DNA from: Stagonosporopsis chrysanthemi
Lineage: Eukaryota > Ascomycota > Dothideomycetes > Pleosporales > Didymellaceae
DNA: 64,000 nucleotides
Direction: 5' to 3'
NCBI GenBank assembly: GCA_022560025.1
Contig: JAFISE010000059.1
Span: 1-64,000, forward strand
Shown here: piece by piece, positions 45,679 to 54,806 of the stretch
How the letters are laid out: each line of letters starts with the position of its first letter
Position numbering within the stretch: position 1 is the stretch's first letter
Program-made: the position numbers and the translations under genes
The notes under the pieces: model-generated
What the model was told of the DNA's origin: nothing
What the model saw: only the letters and a program-made list of their open reading frames with translations
Databases searched by the model: none

Positions 45679-46512
45679 ATGGCAGTAGCTACGAAAGTCG
45701 TCCTCATCACAGCCAGCTCCGCAGGCCTCGGAGCGCAAATCGCGCGCGTCTTCGCACCGGACTTTCGAGTTGTACGTTCTGCAATCCCCCCAGTTCTGCA
45801 TCCAAGTACCGCTCGTATCAGGACTAACGAGACACAGGTCATCAACTACTCGTCCAACTCCGAACGAGCCCAATCGCTCATCAGCGAGCTGAACGCCATC
45901 CACTCGACAGCCACGACTTCCTCCTCAGCCCCCCGCTTCCACCTCGTGCAAGCAGACATGTCGTCGAAACCGTCCGTGGAGAACCTGGTCAAAGAAACCC
46001 TGGACAAGTTCGGGCGCCTGGACGTCGTCGTCTCGAACGCGGGGTGGACGCGCATGACGACCTTCACCGACATCGAGCAGCAGGTCAACGAGGACGACTG
46101 GGACCGGTGCTTCGTGATGAACGTGAAGACGCACTTGTGGCTTGCGTATGCGGCCAAGAATGCGCTGGCGGAGACGGAGGGGACGTTTATTTCGACGGCG
46201 TCGGTGGCTGGGGTCAAGCCCAGTGGGTCGAGTGTGCCGTATGCGGTGACCAAGGCTGCGCAGATTCATCTGATGAAGAGCTTGGCGGTGATTTTGGCGC
46301 CCAAGATCAGGTGTAATTCCGTTTCGCCAGGCATGCTGTTGACGGAGTGGGGCCTGAAGTTTCCTGAGGCGAAGAGGAATGCGGCTATTAACAATACAAA
46401 GTTGAAGAGGTTAGCGACAGTCGAGGATTGCGCGGACCAGGTCAGGGTGCTGGCGCTGAGCAGGAGTATTACTGGGCAGAATATCAGTATCGATGGCGGG
46501 TCGTCGGTGTGA
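45679..46512 (+). CDS. Short-chain dehydrogenase/reductase (SDR)
   Basis: An NAD(P)-dependent oxidoreductase of the classical SDR type. Exon 1 is 45679-45771 and exon 2 is 45838-46512, giving 255 aa. The cofactor motif is ITASSAGLGAQIA (an Ala replaces the first Gly of TGXXXGXG). NAG is at residues 98-100. The catalytic triad is Ser153, Tyr166 and Lys170 (TASVAG, YAVTK). The C-terminus LALSRSITGQNISIDGGSSV is standard. The 66 nt intron (45772-45837) is a multiple of three without a stop, so an unspliced message would also be read through, adding 22 residues inside the Rossmann fold. The spliced form, FRVVINYSSNSE, is the one that fits the family. Confidence 0.92.
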   Translation: MAVATKVVLITASSAGLGAQIARVFAPDFRVVRSAIPPVLHPSTARIRTNETQVINYSSNSERAQSLISELNAIHSTATTSSSAPRFHLVQADMSSKPSVENLVKETLDKFGRLDVVVSNAGWTRMTTFTDIEQQVNEDDWDRCFVMNVKTHLWLAYAAKNALAETEGTFISTASVAGVKPSGSSVPYAVTKAAQIHLMKSLAVILAPKIRCNSVSPGMLLTEWGLKFPEAKRNAAINNTKLKRLATVEDCADQVRVLALSRSITGQNISIDGGSSV

Positions 46513-46606
46513 GGATGTAAGAAGTAGAACAGTCTTCGAATAGACCAAATTCAGAGTTTGGGGTATCTTGCTGTATTGCGACGCATCTCCACTGTTCCAG
46601 GACGTG

Positions 46607-47449
46607 TCACCGCAGCCCTGAAATGTCCCTGCCCATGGAGTGCACCCTGTCTTCGAGGCCTCTCTTCTTCGACTCCAGCTGTTTCACCTCCTCCTCTTCC
46701 CGGCGCAGGTCGTCAGCTGTGAGCACCACTTCCTCGTGCGGCTCCTCTGCGGCCTCGTCGTCTTCGTCGACGTAATCTCCTCGCGAGCGGTTCAATCGAC
46801 CAAGCTGTGCGGTCTGCTCGGCCAGACGATTTTCGTAGTACTCCAGCGAGGCCTCCAGCCTAGCATGTCGATGGCGCATGGCCGCGATTTTGTCGTGCGC
46901 GCCTGGTACTTGGTATACGCCCAACAACTTCTCAGCACCCTCCAGCAGCGACTCGACATCGACTTCGTTCTTGTTGCCTGGGTCGTACTTGCGGTAGCCA
47001 AGGCCAGAGCCTGCGCCGCCGCCGCCGCCTCTCCTGATCCTCTCTACCAGCTCGTTGCCAAGGACTGCGGCCACAGCGGTGTTACGTCTGGGTGCGCGAA
47101 CGGCATTGGCTCCTCCGCCGGAAGTGGTTGCGCCGGGACCGCCATTGGGGTTGAAGATGGTGTTGCGCCTGTTGGTCGAGGTGGGTGCCTCGGCGTGCTT
47201 TGGTGCAGAGGGGGGCGGTGGCACGGAGAAGAGGGCGCGTTCGTGTGCCTCGGTGTCGCGAATCAGGCTGGTAATGTCGTGGTTCTGCAGCAGGGCGTTT
47301 GTGAATATCTTGGGCGGGGCGAAGCTAGACGTTGTTCAGAGGGGTGCAGGGGTGCAGTAGAGGAGGCATGCATACTGCAGCTCGGCGATGGACGCAGCGC
47401 AGAGCGAGATCTGCTCGAGGTGGTTGTCCAGCAGCGTCATGACGGACAT
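46607..47449 (-). CDS. SPC34: DASH/Dam1 complex subunit Spc34
   Basis: The DASH complex rings spindle microtubules and couples them to kinetochores; it is fungal-specific. Exon 1 is 47449-47376 and exon 2 is 47324-46607, giving 263 aa. Diagnostic N-terminal blocks are LLDNHLEQISLCAASIAEL, joined over the intron to FAPPKIFTNALL, then NHDITSLIRDTEAHERALFS. A Ser/Asn/Gly-rich linker contains RRNT-type sites typical for Aurora/Ipl1 kinase control (inferred). Then follow KYDPGNKNEVDVESLLEGAE and C-terminal coiled coils (about residues 165-260). A second Met at 47440 could also be the start. It shares a 261 bp divergent promoter with RPN3. Confidence 0.93.
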
Positions 47450-47710
47450 GGGCAGGTGGAGGGCGCCGCGGGGCGCGGTGTGTTTGGGGGCATCAACAAC
47501 GCAGCGATTATGTCAGCGTAGTCGGCGGCCAGCGCTCGCCGACCGACGTAAGTGCAGCGGCAGCTCCAGCGAGCTTGCCTCCAGAACGCCAGCACGCCAG
47601 AACGCCAGAACCACCTCCCATCGCCCCATCACCCACCAGCAGCCGCCGCCCGCACTCTGCCGCCCGCACCTCCCCGCCCACTTCTCCTCGTACGCACACG
47701 CACGGCAGCC
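47450..47710. promoter_or_regulatory. Compact divergent promoter, SPC34 / RPN3
   Basis: Only 261 bp separate the two start codons. The right part carries AACGCCAG(CACGCCAG) repeats (about 47583-47610). No TATA box is visible, as usual for housekeeping genes. Confidence 0.6.
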
Positions 47711-49496
47711 ATGGCGGACAGCATGGAGGGCGTCGTCACCGGCGCCGCGAAGCCCACGGCCGAGCAGACGGAGCAGCAGACCATCGCCGGTAAGCACAGC
47801 CAGAGCACAGCCAGAGCCCACATCCCCCATGGCCGCAGAGGGCAGACGGCCCTTCACCTCGCACTGTGCCTGCAGCACCTGCAGCGCCTGCAACGCCGGC
47901 AGCACGCCCGGCGGGCCCCGCAGGATGTGCGAGACGCACCTCCACGCCATCGGCTTCGCCTCGTCCAAGTACCTGCTGCAGCCCGCTGACCCCACGGCCG
48001 CAGACATCCGCACCAGCTTCGCCCTGCTCGAGCGCGCCGTGGCCCAGTTCGATTCGCGCTTTGCCCTGCGCGCCCTGCGCTCCATCTCATCGCTGCGCAA
48101 GCGCCTCACCGACCGCGTGCTCTGCTCCGTCATCATCCTGACCTACTCGCCCAACAATGCCACCGCCCGCACATTCATCGAGTACATTGGCATGGACGGC
48201 GCCGCAATACAGAGCGTCGTCGCCCAGTACAAGGAGGAGGTCCAGGCAAACAAGACCAGCGCCAAGGAGCCCATACCGGAGATTGACACGTACATTGCCA
48301 TTCTGATACAGGTGCGTCCCAGAGCGATGACATGACATGGCACGGCCCAGCACTGACCAGCCCAGGTATATCTGTATGACCAAAAGGACCACGAGGAGGG
48401 CGCCGAGTTCTCAGAGAAGCTGGTCGACAAGATCCGGGACATGAACAGGCGGACGCTCGACCCCCTGGGCGCAAAGGCCTACTTCTACTTCTCGCTCTTC
48501 CACGAGGAGCTGGACCCCAAGCCTCCTTCCAAGCAGTCACCCGTCATCGACATCCGTGGCAAGCTGCTCGCCGCAATGCGGAGTGCCGTCCTCCGCAAGG
48601 ACCCAGACACACAGGCCTCCGTCACCACTCTCCTCCTCCGCAACTACATCTCGACCGCCGACATCACACAAGCCGATCTCCTCGTCGCGCAGACGCAGTT
48701 CCCGCCCAACGCCCCGAACAACCAGGTCGCCAGATACCTCTACTACCTCGGCCGCATACGCGCCATCCAGCTCTCCTACACCGAGGCACACGACCACCTC
48801 ATCAGCGCCACCCGCAAGTCGCCCTCCGGCAACGTCGCCACTGGCTTCTACCAGGCCGCCATGAAGCTTTTGATCGTCGTTGAGCTGCTCATGGGCGACA
48901 TCCCCGAACGTGACGTCTTCAGCCAGCCCCGCTTGGAGCGTGCTCTGGAGCCGTACTTCCGTCTGGTGCGGGCTGTCCGCGTCGGCGATCTGCAGGGCTT
49001 CCTCAAGGTCGTGCAGACATACTCCAAGGTCTTCCACAAGGACCAGACCTACACACTGATTCTGCGTCTGCGACAGAACGTCATCAAGACGGGCATCCGC
49101 ATGCTGTCGCTCTCGTACTCGCGCATCTCGCTCCGCGACATTTGCATTCGCCTCGGTCTGGAGAGCGAAGAGTCAGCCGAGTACATTGTTGCAAAGGCGA
49201 TTCGCGACGGTGTTATTGAGGCCTCGATCGACCACGAGAAGGGCTTCATGCAGACGAAGCAGGCAGGAGACATCTACGCCACCCGCGAGCCTGGCGAGGC
49301 ATTCCACGACCGTATTCGGGCTTGCTTGACCCTGCACGACGAGTGCGTCAAGGCTATGCGCTACCCCATGAACCAGCACAGGCTGGAGTTGAAGAGCGCC
49401 CAGGAAGCCAGGGAGCGCGAGCGCGAGCTGGCAAAGGAGATCCAGGAGGGCGACATTGATGACGACGATGCGGCAGGCGACTTCGAGGGTTTGTAG
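47711..49496 (+). CDS. RPN3: 26S proteasome lid subunit Rpn3
   Basis: A PCI-domain scaffold subunit of the proteasome lid. Exons are 47711-47789, 48004-48311 and 48366-49496, giving 505 aa. Blocks are SFALLERAVAQFDSRF, ALRSISSLRKRL, AKAYFYFSLFHEE, RKDPDTQASVTTLLLRNYI, NNQVARYLYYLGRIRAIQL, LMGDIPERDVF, then the PCI part (RLRQNVIKTGIRMLSLSYSR, IVAKAIRDGVIEASID) and the acidic end with EIQEGDID. Intron 1 (47790-48003, 214 nt) is called long because its acceptor has a CTGAC branch site 16 nt before it. An alternative CAG at 47838 would keep the frame and add 55 residues including a Cys-rich stretch. Confidence 0.95.
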
Positions 49497-49862
49497 AGCC
49501 CAAGACTTGGGACGTCGGTTCAGCACGTGGATTGGTGCTGTTTGGCGAGCATTATAGATGTAGCAGACGGCGATTCATCAACACCGCCCTAATGATGCAC
49601 GAATAGAGGAGTATTGATACGAATAAACCATGTCTTCGGTGCAATTTTGTGAACCCACAAACATGCGGCTGACTGTTTCCTGCGAACCCCTGCGAACATC
49701 CCCCACCAACTGCAGTGCTAGCTTGTTCGAGTGAATGGCGCCGCGGAAGTCCGCCCATCAGCGCGTCTCCCCGCGTGCAGCGTGCAACACCACCAGGCTG
49801 CACCCACTTGGCCACGGCTCACGCGTCACCCTGGTGTTCAACCATGGTCCGTTGCCATCGAT
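49497..49862. other. Short intergenic region / leader of the ankyrin gene
   Basis: This is the 3-prime side of RPN3 and the 5-prime side of the ankyrin gene. No gene seen; the last part is probably the non-coding first exon of the AVO2-like gene. Confidence 0.5.
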
Positions 49863-50968
49863 ATGTAAGTTGGATATAAAAACACGCAATCTTACATTTC
49901 TCGTGACCAACCGCTGACCCTGTCCAGGATTGACGTACCGAGGCGCCTGCGTCGCGCCATCCTGCTCAACGACCTGCCGCTTGTGCAGCGTATCCTCCGC
50001 AACAACCCCAACTACCTGCGCAATCCAGACTACGAGGAGAAGAGCAACACGAACCTGCACCTCGCCGCCAAGCATGGACTCACACAGATCGCTGTATGTT
50101 GCGCCTGCACCCCTACGTCATTGCGAGTCCTTGCGGCCAGTCAAGCAAGAGGACACACGCACGCATGCTGACAGAGAACGGACAGGAGTATCTTGTTGAT
50201 GCTGGGCACGAAGACGGCAACATAAGCCGCAACAATGACTTGGAAACACCTCTCATGTTCGCTGCCATGGCCGGCAAAGAGGAGACGGGCGTCTACCTAG
50301 CAAAGCGCTTCCCCGCCTCCATACCGTGGCAGAACAAAGCTGGTCTAGATGCCGTTCGTTGATACAACCAAAACACTCGACTACGCTCTAACACCACCCA
50401 GCTCATGCTTTCCAGCAAGTCCGGCAGCGGCACCCTGCACCTCATCCCGACCCTCATCGTCCAAGACCCCTCCGTCCTCACCGCACACGACCACTCGGGC
50501 AACACAGCCCTCCACCACGCCTCCGCCGCCGGTGAATTGAAAGCCCTGCGCCTCCTCCTCCAATACGGTGCCAACCCGCTCGTCGCCAACATCTACAGCT
50601 GGACGCCCGTGCACTACTCCGCCACCCCCGCCGCAGAAGCCTACTTCAAGACGCTGATCATCGAGTTCGAGAAGAAGAAGGCTGAAGGCCGCCGCGAGCT
50701 GCAGGAGCGCCAGAAGCAGAGGAGTGCCGGCGTGCGCCTCGTCACTGATGGGGATGCGCTGGTGGGCAGGAAGAGCAGTGAGAGTGACCGCGTCAGGGCT
50801 AGGGCGAGAGATGATGCGGGATTGCAGGGTCTGCCTGCGCCAGGCATGGACTGGAGTCCTGTCGAGAAGCGGAGGGCTATGACGCCAACGGAGGGGAGGG
50901 GCTGGACATTCACCCCTGATGGAATGAGGCCGAGGGCTGAGACGGCGGAGAGTAGCGGGACGGTGTAG
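49863..50968 (+). CDS. AVO2: Ankyrin-repeat protein resembling TORC2 subunit Avo2
   Basis: Avo2 is a peripheral ankyrin subunit of TOR complex 2. Coding exons are 49863-49864, 49928-50093, 50186-50353 and 50402-50968, giving 300 aa. The N-terminus (VPRRLRRAILLNDLPLVQRI, LRNNPNYLRNPD) and the repeats (NLHLAAKHGLTQIA, EYLVDAGHE, TPLMFAAMAGKEETGVYLAK, GNTALHHASAAGELKALRLL) parallel yeast Avo2. The C-terminus is basic, with ERQKQR, and disordered. The only in-phase Met is AT at 49863-49864 joined to G at 49928, so the start codon is split by the first intron; no ATG in that frame lies upstream. The donor at 50354 (GTTCGT) is weak but its intron has a CTAAC branch and CCCAG acceptor. Confidence 0.82.
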
Positions 50969-51079
50969 TTTGCAGCTTCTGGCGTTTTCGATGTGCTCTG
51001 CGGATTCTGGGCTGGCGTTTGGCGTCTTGCAGCTTCGAGTGATCTTCATATCCTACTCCTCACCTTGCAATAACATCTA

Positions 51080-51799
51080 TCAATCACCCCTCAACACCTC
51101 CACAATCCTCCCCACCTCCTCCCCATCCGCCTCCTCCCCCTCCCCCGTGACAGCAGCAGAATGCACCCACCCAACCCGCGCCCCCTCCACCAGCTCCCCA
51201 ACATTCTTACTCCTCACCCCTCCCCCCGCAATAACACTAATCCTCGCCCCCCACCTCTCCTGCAACTCCCTAATCCGCTCTTTACCCTCCCACGCCCCCT
51301 TCCCCCCTCCACTCGTCAACACACTGCGAAACCCACACCTCACCAGGCTCTCCACGCCCTCCCCCAGATCCGGCACAAGATCAATCGCCCGGTGAAACGT
51401 ACACGGCAGCCCCCCCGCGGCGCCCACCAACTCCACACTCGCCGCCTCGTCCACCTCCCCCGTGCCCCGCAGCACCCCAAACACAAACCCGGCCACCGCC
51501 CCCGTCGCCGCGAACGCGCAGATGCTGACCCTCATCTCCGCCAGCTCCGACGCCGTGTACACGAACGAGCCGCCGCGCGGGCGGATCATGACGTGGATTG
51601 GCGGCGGGGCGGGGTGCGGTGCTGGGGGCCAGTGGGCCAGTGAGGTGTGGATCGCGAGCAGGGTGGAGAGCGAGGGCGTCACGCCGCCGAGGGAGTACGA
51701 GGCACATAGTTCGAGTCTGTGGGCGCCGGCGTGGGCGGCGGTGAGGGCGCTGGGGGCGGAGAAGACGGCGACTTCGAGCGAGGTGGTGGGGGTGGGCAT
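51080..51799 (-). CDS. CutC family protein (copper homeostasis)
   Basis: CutC proteins are TIM-barrel proteins linked to copper homeostasis; the biochemical role is unsettled. Single exon, 239 aa. Blocks are LEVAVFSAPSALTAAHAGAH with RLELCASYSLGGVTPS, IHVMIRPRGGSFVYT, GFVFGVLR, CTFHRAIDLV, VLTSGGG and ISVIAGGGVRSKNV. The start at 51799 sits directly before the family domain; an in-frame ATG at 51917-51919 would add 40 low-complexity residues and is less likely. G/C-rich with many C-runs on the forward strand. It is convergent with the AVO2-like gene (111 bp between the stops). Confidence 0.92.
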   Translation of the reverse strand: MPTPTTSLEVAVFSAPSALTAAHAGAHRLELCASYSLGGVTPSLSTLLAIHTSLAHWPPAPHPAPPPIHVMIRPRGGSFVYTASELAEMRVSICAFAATGAVAGFVFGVLRGTGEVDEAASVELVGAAGGLPCTFHRAIDLVPDLGEGVESLVRCGFRSVLTSGGGKGAWEGKERIRELQERWGARISVIAGGGVRSKNVGELVEGARVGWVHSAAVTGEGEEADGEEVGRIVEVLRGD

Positions 51800-52243
51800 C
51801 TTTTTCTCTTCTCTCTTTTCTCTTTTCTTAGGGGGGGTGTAGAGGACGGTTTGGGGAGGATGTGTAAGATGGAGTAGGGTGGGGCTAGCCTGCATGGGGG
51901 ATGGTGGGGGACTACACATTGCAGGTTGGAGCTACTGACTGGCCAATGGAACTTGCAAACCGAGTGAGCGGTCTTGTATGCGACTTCCATACAAGGGATG
52001 TACAGTACTCCCCTCGGTCTCACATTGTATGACAAAGGCCCGAGTCATAGGGAGCTAAGTCACGTCCCGCCAATTACCAAGCCATCTCTTCTAGGACTCC
52101 CCTCCGCAGCTCGGTCAATTACCTCAACCACACCTCCCACCGCACCTGCCCTGCTCCCCTGCAAACCCCACAGGCCCTGCCACAACTCCCCAACACAACC
52201 TTGGCTTTCACTCCACTCCACACCGCTCCACCAAATCGCCCCG
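51800..52243. promoter_or_regulatory. Divergent region, CutC / VOC protein
   Basis: The 444 bp between two divergent start codons contain C/T-rich stretches and no gene. Confidence 0.5.
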
Positions 52244-52669
52244 ATGGCATCCCCCCGCCCCTCCCCCCTCCTCAACGCACACCTCCGCATCGCCCGCCCC
52301 ACACGCTCCATCCCCGCGCTCCTCCCCTTCTACACCCTCGGCCTGGGCTTCGTCCCCCTCGGCGCCTTCCACAACCACGCCGGCTTCAACGGCATCATGC
52401 TCGGCCACCCGTCTCTGCCCTACCATCTGGAGTTCACCGAGGAAATCGGGCACGACCCGGGCCCCGCGCCGACGCGGGATAATCTGCTGGTTTTTTATCT
52501 GCCGGATGAGGACGAGTGGGGCGAGGCGGTGGCGCGGATGCAGAGGGAGGGGTTTGTGCCGGTGAGCAGCTGGAATCCGTATTGGGATGAGGGGGGCAGG
52601 GGGAGGACGTTTGAGGATGTGGACGGGTGGAGGGTGGTGTTGTGGAATGGGGCGTGGGAGCCGTTTTGA
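52244..52669 (+). CDS. VOC superfamily (glyoxalase/bleomycin-resistance fold) protein, YycE-like
   Basis: Single exon, 141 aa. Residues 8-140 form one vicinal-oxygen-chelate domain: HLRIARPTRSIPALLPFYTL, GLGFVPLGAF, GFNGIMLGHPSLPYHLEFTE, LLVFYLPDEDEWGEAV and a final PYWDEGGRGRTFEDVDGWRV ending VVLWNGAW. The pattern matches the small YycE-like group common in bacteria and fungi; the substrate is unknown. HLEF and the final acidic residues could supply metal ligands. No targeting sequence. Start at 52244 because the frame upstream reads low-complexity Pro/Thr. Confidence 0.87.
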   Translation: MASPRPSPLLNAHLRIARPTRSIPALLPFYTLGLGFVPLGAFHNHAGFNGIMLGHPSLPYHLEFTEEIGHDPGPAPTRDNLLVFYLPDEDEWGEAVARMQREGFVPVSSWNPYWDEGGRGRTFEDVDGWRVVLWNGAWEPF

Positions 52670-52697
52670 AGAGGGAGGTGGTTGGATGTGTATTCAT

Positions 52698-52750
52698 GTG
52701 TGTGTGTGTGGGTGATAGGGAAGAAAGAGAGGAAAGAGAGAGAAAGAGGA
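52698..52750. repeat. GT and GA microsatellite-like tracts
   Basis: A (GT)n run (52698-52711) is followed by an AG-rich run (about 52719-52750) between the convergent VOC and pectate lyase genes. Confidence 0.85.
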
Positions 52751-52826
52751 TGCGCAATTAGTGATTATTCTATATACAAGGTTTGTTTCGGTCGTGCAAG
52801 TCGTTGTTCATCACGCAGTAGGTTAC

Positions 52827-53794
52827 TCAGTTCGCGGGCCAGAACTCGGCGAGCCACTCGTACGGCTGCTCGGGCGTGTAGACGTTTGTCGCCGTGCCGT
52901 TGAACTCGGTGATGGCATCGCGGGTCAGGTTGTACAGGGCGTACTTCTCATCCGGGCCGGTACCGACTGTGTACGGCACGGTCTGGACGTTGTTGCCGAT
53001 CTCCTTGTCGACGTAGCGGGTAACGTCCGACACCTGCGAATTCTTGATGCGGTACTCGTCGCCGTAGTTGGGGTTGATTATGCCCATGCGGGTTCCATTG
53101 ACGGCGATGACGTTCTGGATGGTGACGTTGCGCTTGGCCTGGTTGAGGCAGTTGCCGCACGACTGGTAGAAGGTGCCGAATGTCTCGGCGTAGAAACCGG
53201 TGATGTTGAACTTGCCGCCCAGGCTGTTGTCCTGGAAGATCTTGTCTTGGGCATTGCGGGCGCCGCCGCCAATGACGCGGAGCTGGGTGTTGAGGCCCTT
53301 GGAGGTCAGCGCGTCTTCGCAGACGTCTTCCCACCAGACTGTGATTGTTAGTGGTAAGCTATGGGTGAATTGATGGGGGCTTGCTTACCATTCTCGACCC
53401 ATGCGTCACCCAGGGCGTGGATGCCCTCGGACTGGTGCTTTCCGATAATGACGTTGCGGATAGTCGCGCCAGACATCAGGTTGAAGACGGCGTCGGCATC
53501 GGTCCCCTCAGCCTGCTCGTTGCAGCTACCCTCGACACGCTCGTAGCGCTTCATCTGCCCGTCGAATGTCTGGCCGGGATAGATGTACATGGTCTCGTTG
53601 AGGACGACCGTCTCCTTAGGGACGGGGAACTCGACACGAGGGAAGGGGAAGCGAGGCGCAGGGCGGCCACTGAGATCGCCCTGCGTGGCATCTGAACCAC
53701 CCTGAGGACCATCACCATTCTGGCGACGACCAAGTGCAGCTGCCGATGACAGTGCGGGGATGAGGGGAACGACGAGAGCAGAAGTGAGCTTCAT
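52827..53794 (-). CDS. Secreted pectate lyase, polysaccharide lyase family 3
   Basis: PL3 enzymes cut de-esterified pectin by beta-elimination, Ca-dependent, outside the cell. Exon 1 is 53794-53389 and exon 2 is 53338-52827, giving 305 aa. A signal peptide (residues 1-19, MKLTSALVVPLIPALSSAA) is followed by a dibasic LGRRQ and a Gly/Pro linker. The parallel beta-helix body contains DGQMKRYER, EQAEGTDADAVFNLMSGATI, VIIGKHQSEGIHALG, joined over the intron to VWWEDVCEDALT, then GGGARNAQDKIFQDNSLGG, YQSCGNCLNQAKR and GINPNYGD-like IINPNYGDEYRI. The paired Cys residues fit the extracellular location. TATATAAG lies about 105 bp upstream of the ATG. It suggests a life on plant material. Confidence 0.95.
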
Positions 53795-54806
53795 TGTGAC
53801 GGCTGAGCTTGATCACGTGGTGTTGAGCAGTCAATGCCTTGCAGTGGATGAAGATCTGCAGCTTGCGATGATGCCTTTCTGCAGCATCCCCAGATCCTTA
53901 TATACTCGTCCACACGGGCTGCTCGCCTAACGGATCAATGTGACATGTCCTAATAACGGCAAAGATCCAACCTCTCTGCACAATCAAGATGCTGTAGACC
54001 GCAGTTGTCAAGTTCCTGTGAAGGTCCAAGCCACGAGGTACCGGAAGAATTGCAGTCCTGGCGATTTCCGCCTATCGCATCCGCGGCTGCTGTCTTGGTG
54101 TTGACAAGCGACTTGGCTGTTCCTGGGCGACAACGCCTAACAACATTGCTCCACGAATGGACCCCAGATTGTAGTCCGTGTGCTGGGTCGGATACGCCTC
54201 TCCGCATGTTGCTCCCCGCGGGGTCGCAAGGGTTCGATGTCTATTATCCCGTCTGCACTGGTATTGAATTCCCGCGGTATGCTCAAAAGATTTTGAGCAT
54301 GTGCGCAGGATGGCATGCACACTCAGCCACGCACGACTAGAGGACTGGACTCACGCCATGTCATCTTGATTCTCTTGAGATTGTCGCCTCGGCCTCGTAC
54401 TTCGCACTTTTGCAATTGATCGATCCGAGGCCGCGGATTCGAGGCACAGCCAGACGGACGCGTCGACGCCATCCAGAACATCAATTGGATTGGACTGCGA
54501 CAAGCTGTGAGCAATCTGAGCATATCCTGAAGAACAACCGTGTCCCAGACACTCGCGCAGAGAGGGACAGTCTAATCTGTGGCAATCTGTGGAGATGACG
54601 GTGGGTAGCAAGGAAGGAGCTTCTCTCCGGCGCTAGAAGACAGCCCGCAACCGCGTCGATCTGGGGTTCGGTTTCGCTCCTTTGAGCGCACGATGACCTA
54701 CCAGGATTCATCAAGTCGGCTATGTGCTTTGGCCAGCGTCGTCGAATTCTAGTGTAAATCCGAGCATCATTTGGAAGCTCAAACAGCTGAAAACTACTTC
54801 ACAGCA
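53795..54806. other. Intergenic region between pectate lyase and acyl-CoA dehydrogenase
   Basis: It holds the pectate lyase promoter (left) and the dehydrogenase promoter (right). No gene, tRNA or repeat family was recognised. Confidence 0.6.
53897..53904 (-). promoter_or_regulatory. TATA box of the pectate lyase gene
   Basis: TATATAAG on the reverse strand, about 105 bp upstream of the ATG at 53794, fitting a strongly inducible secreted enzyme. Confidence 0.65.

Noticed and set aside
54210..54260. tRNA-like B box (GGTTCGAT) in an intergenic region
   Set aside because: No A box at a proper distance and no cloverleaf pairing could be drawn.
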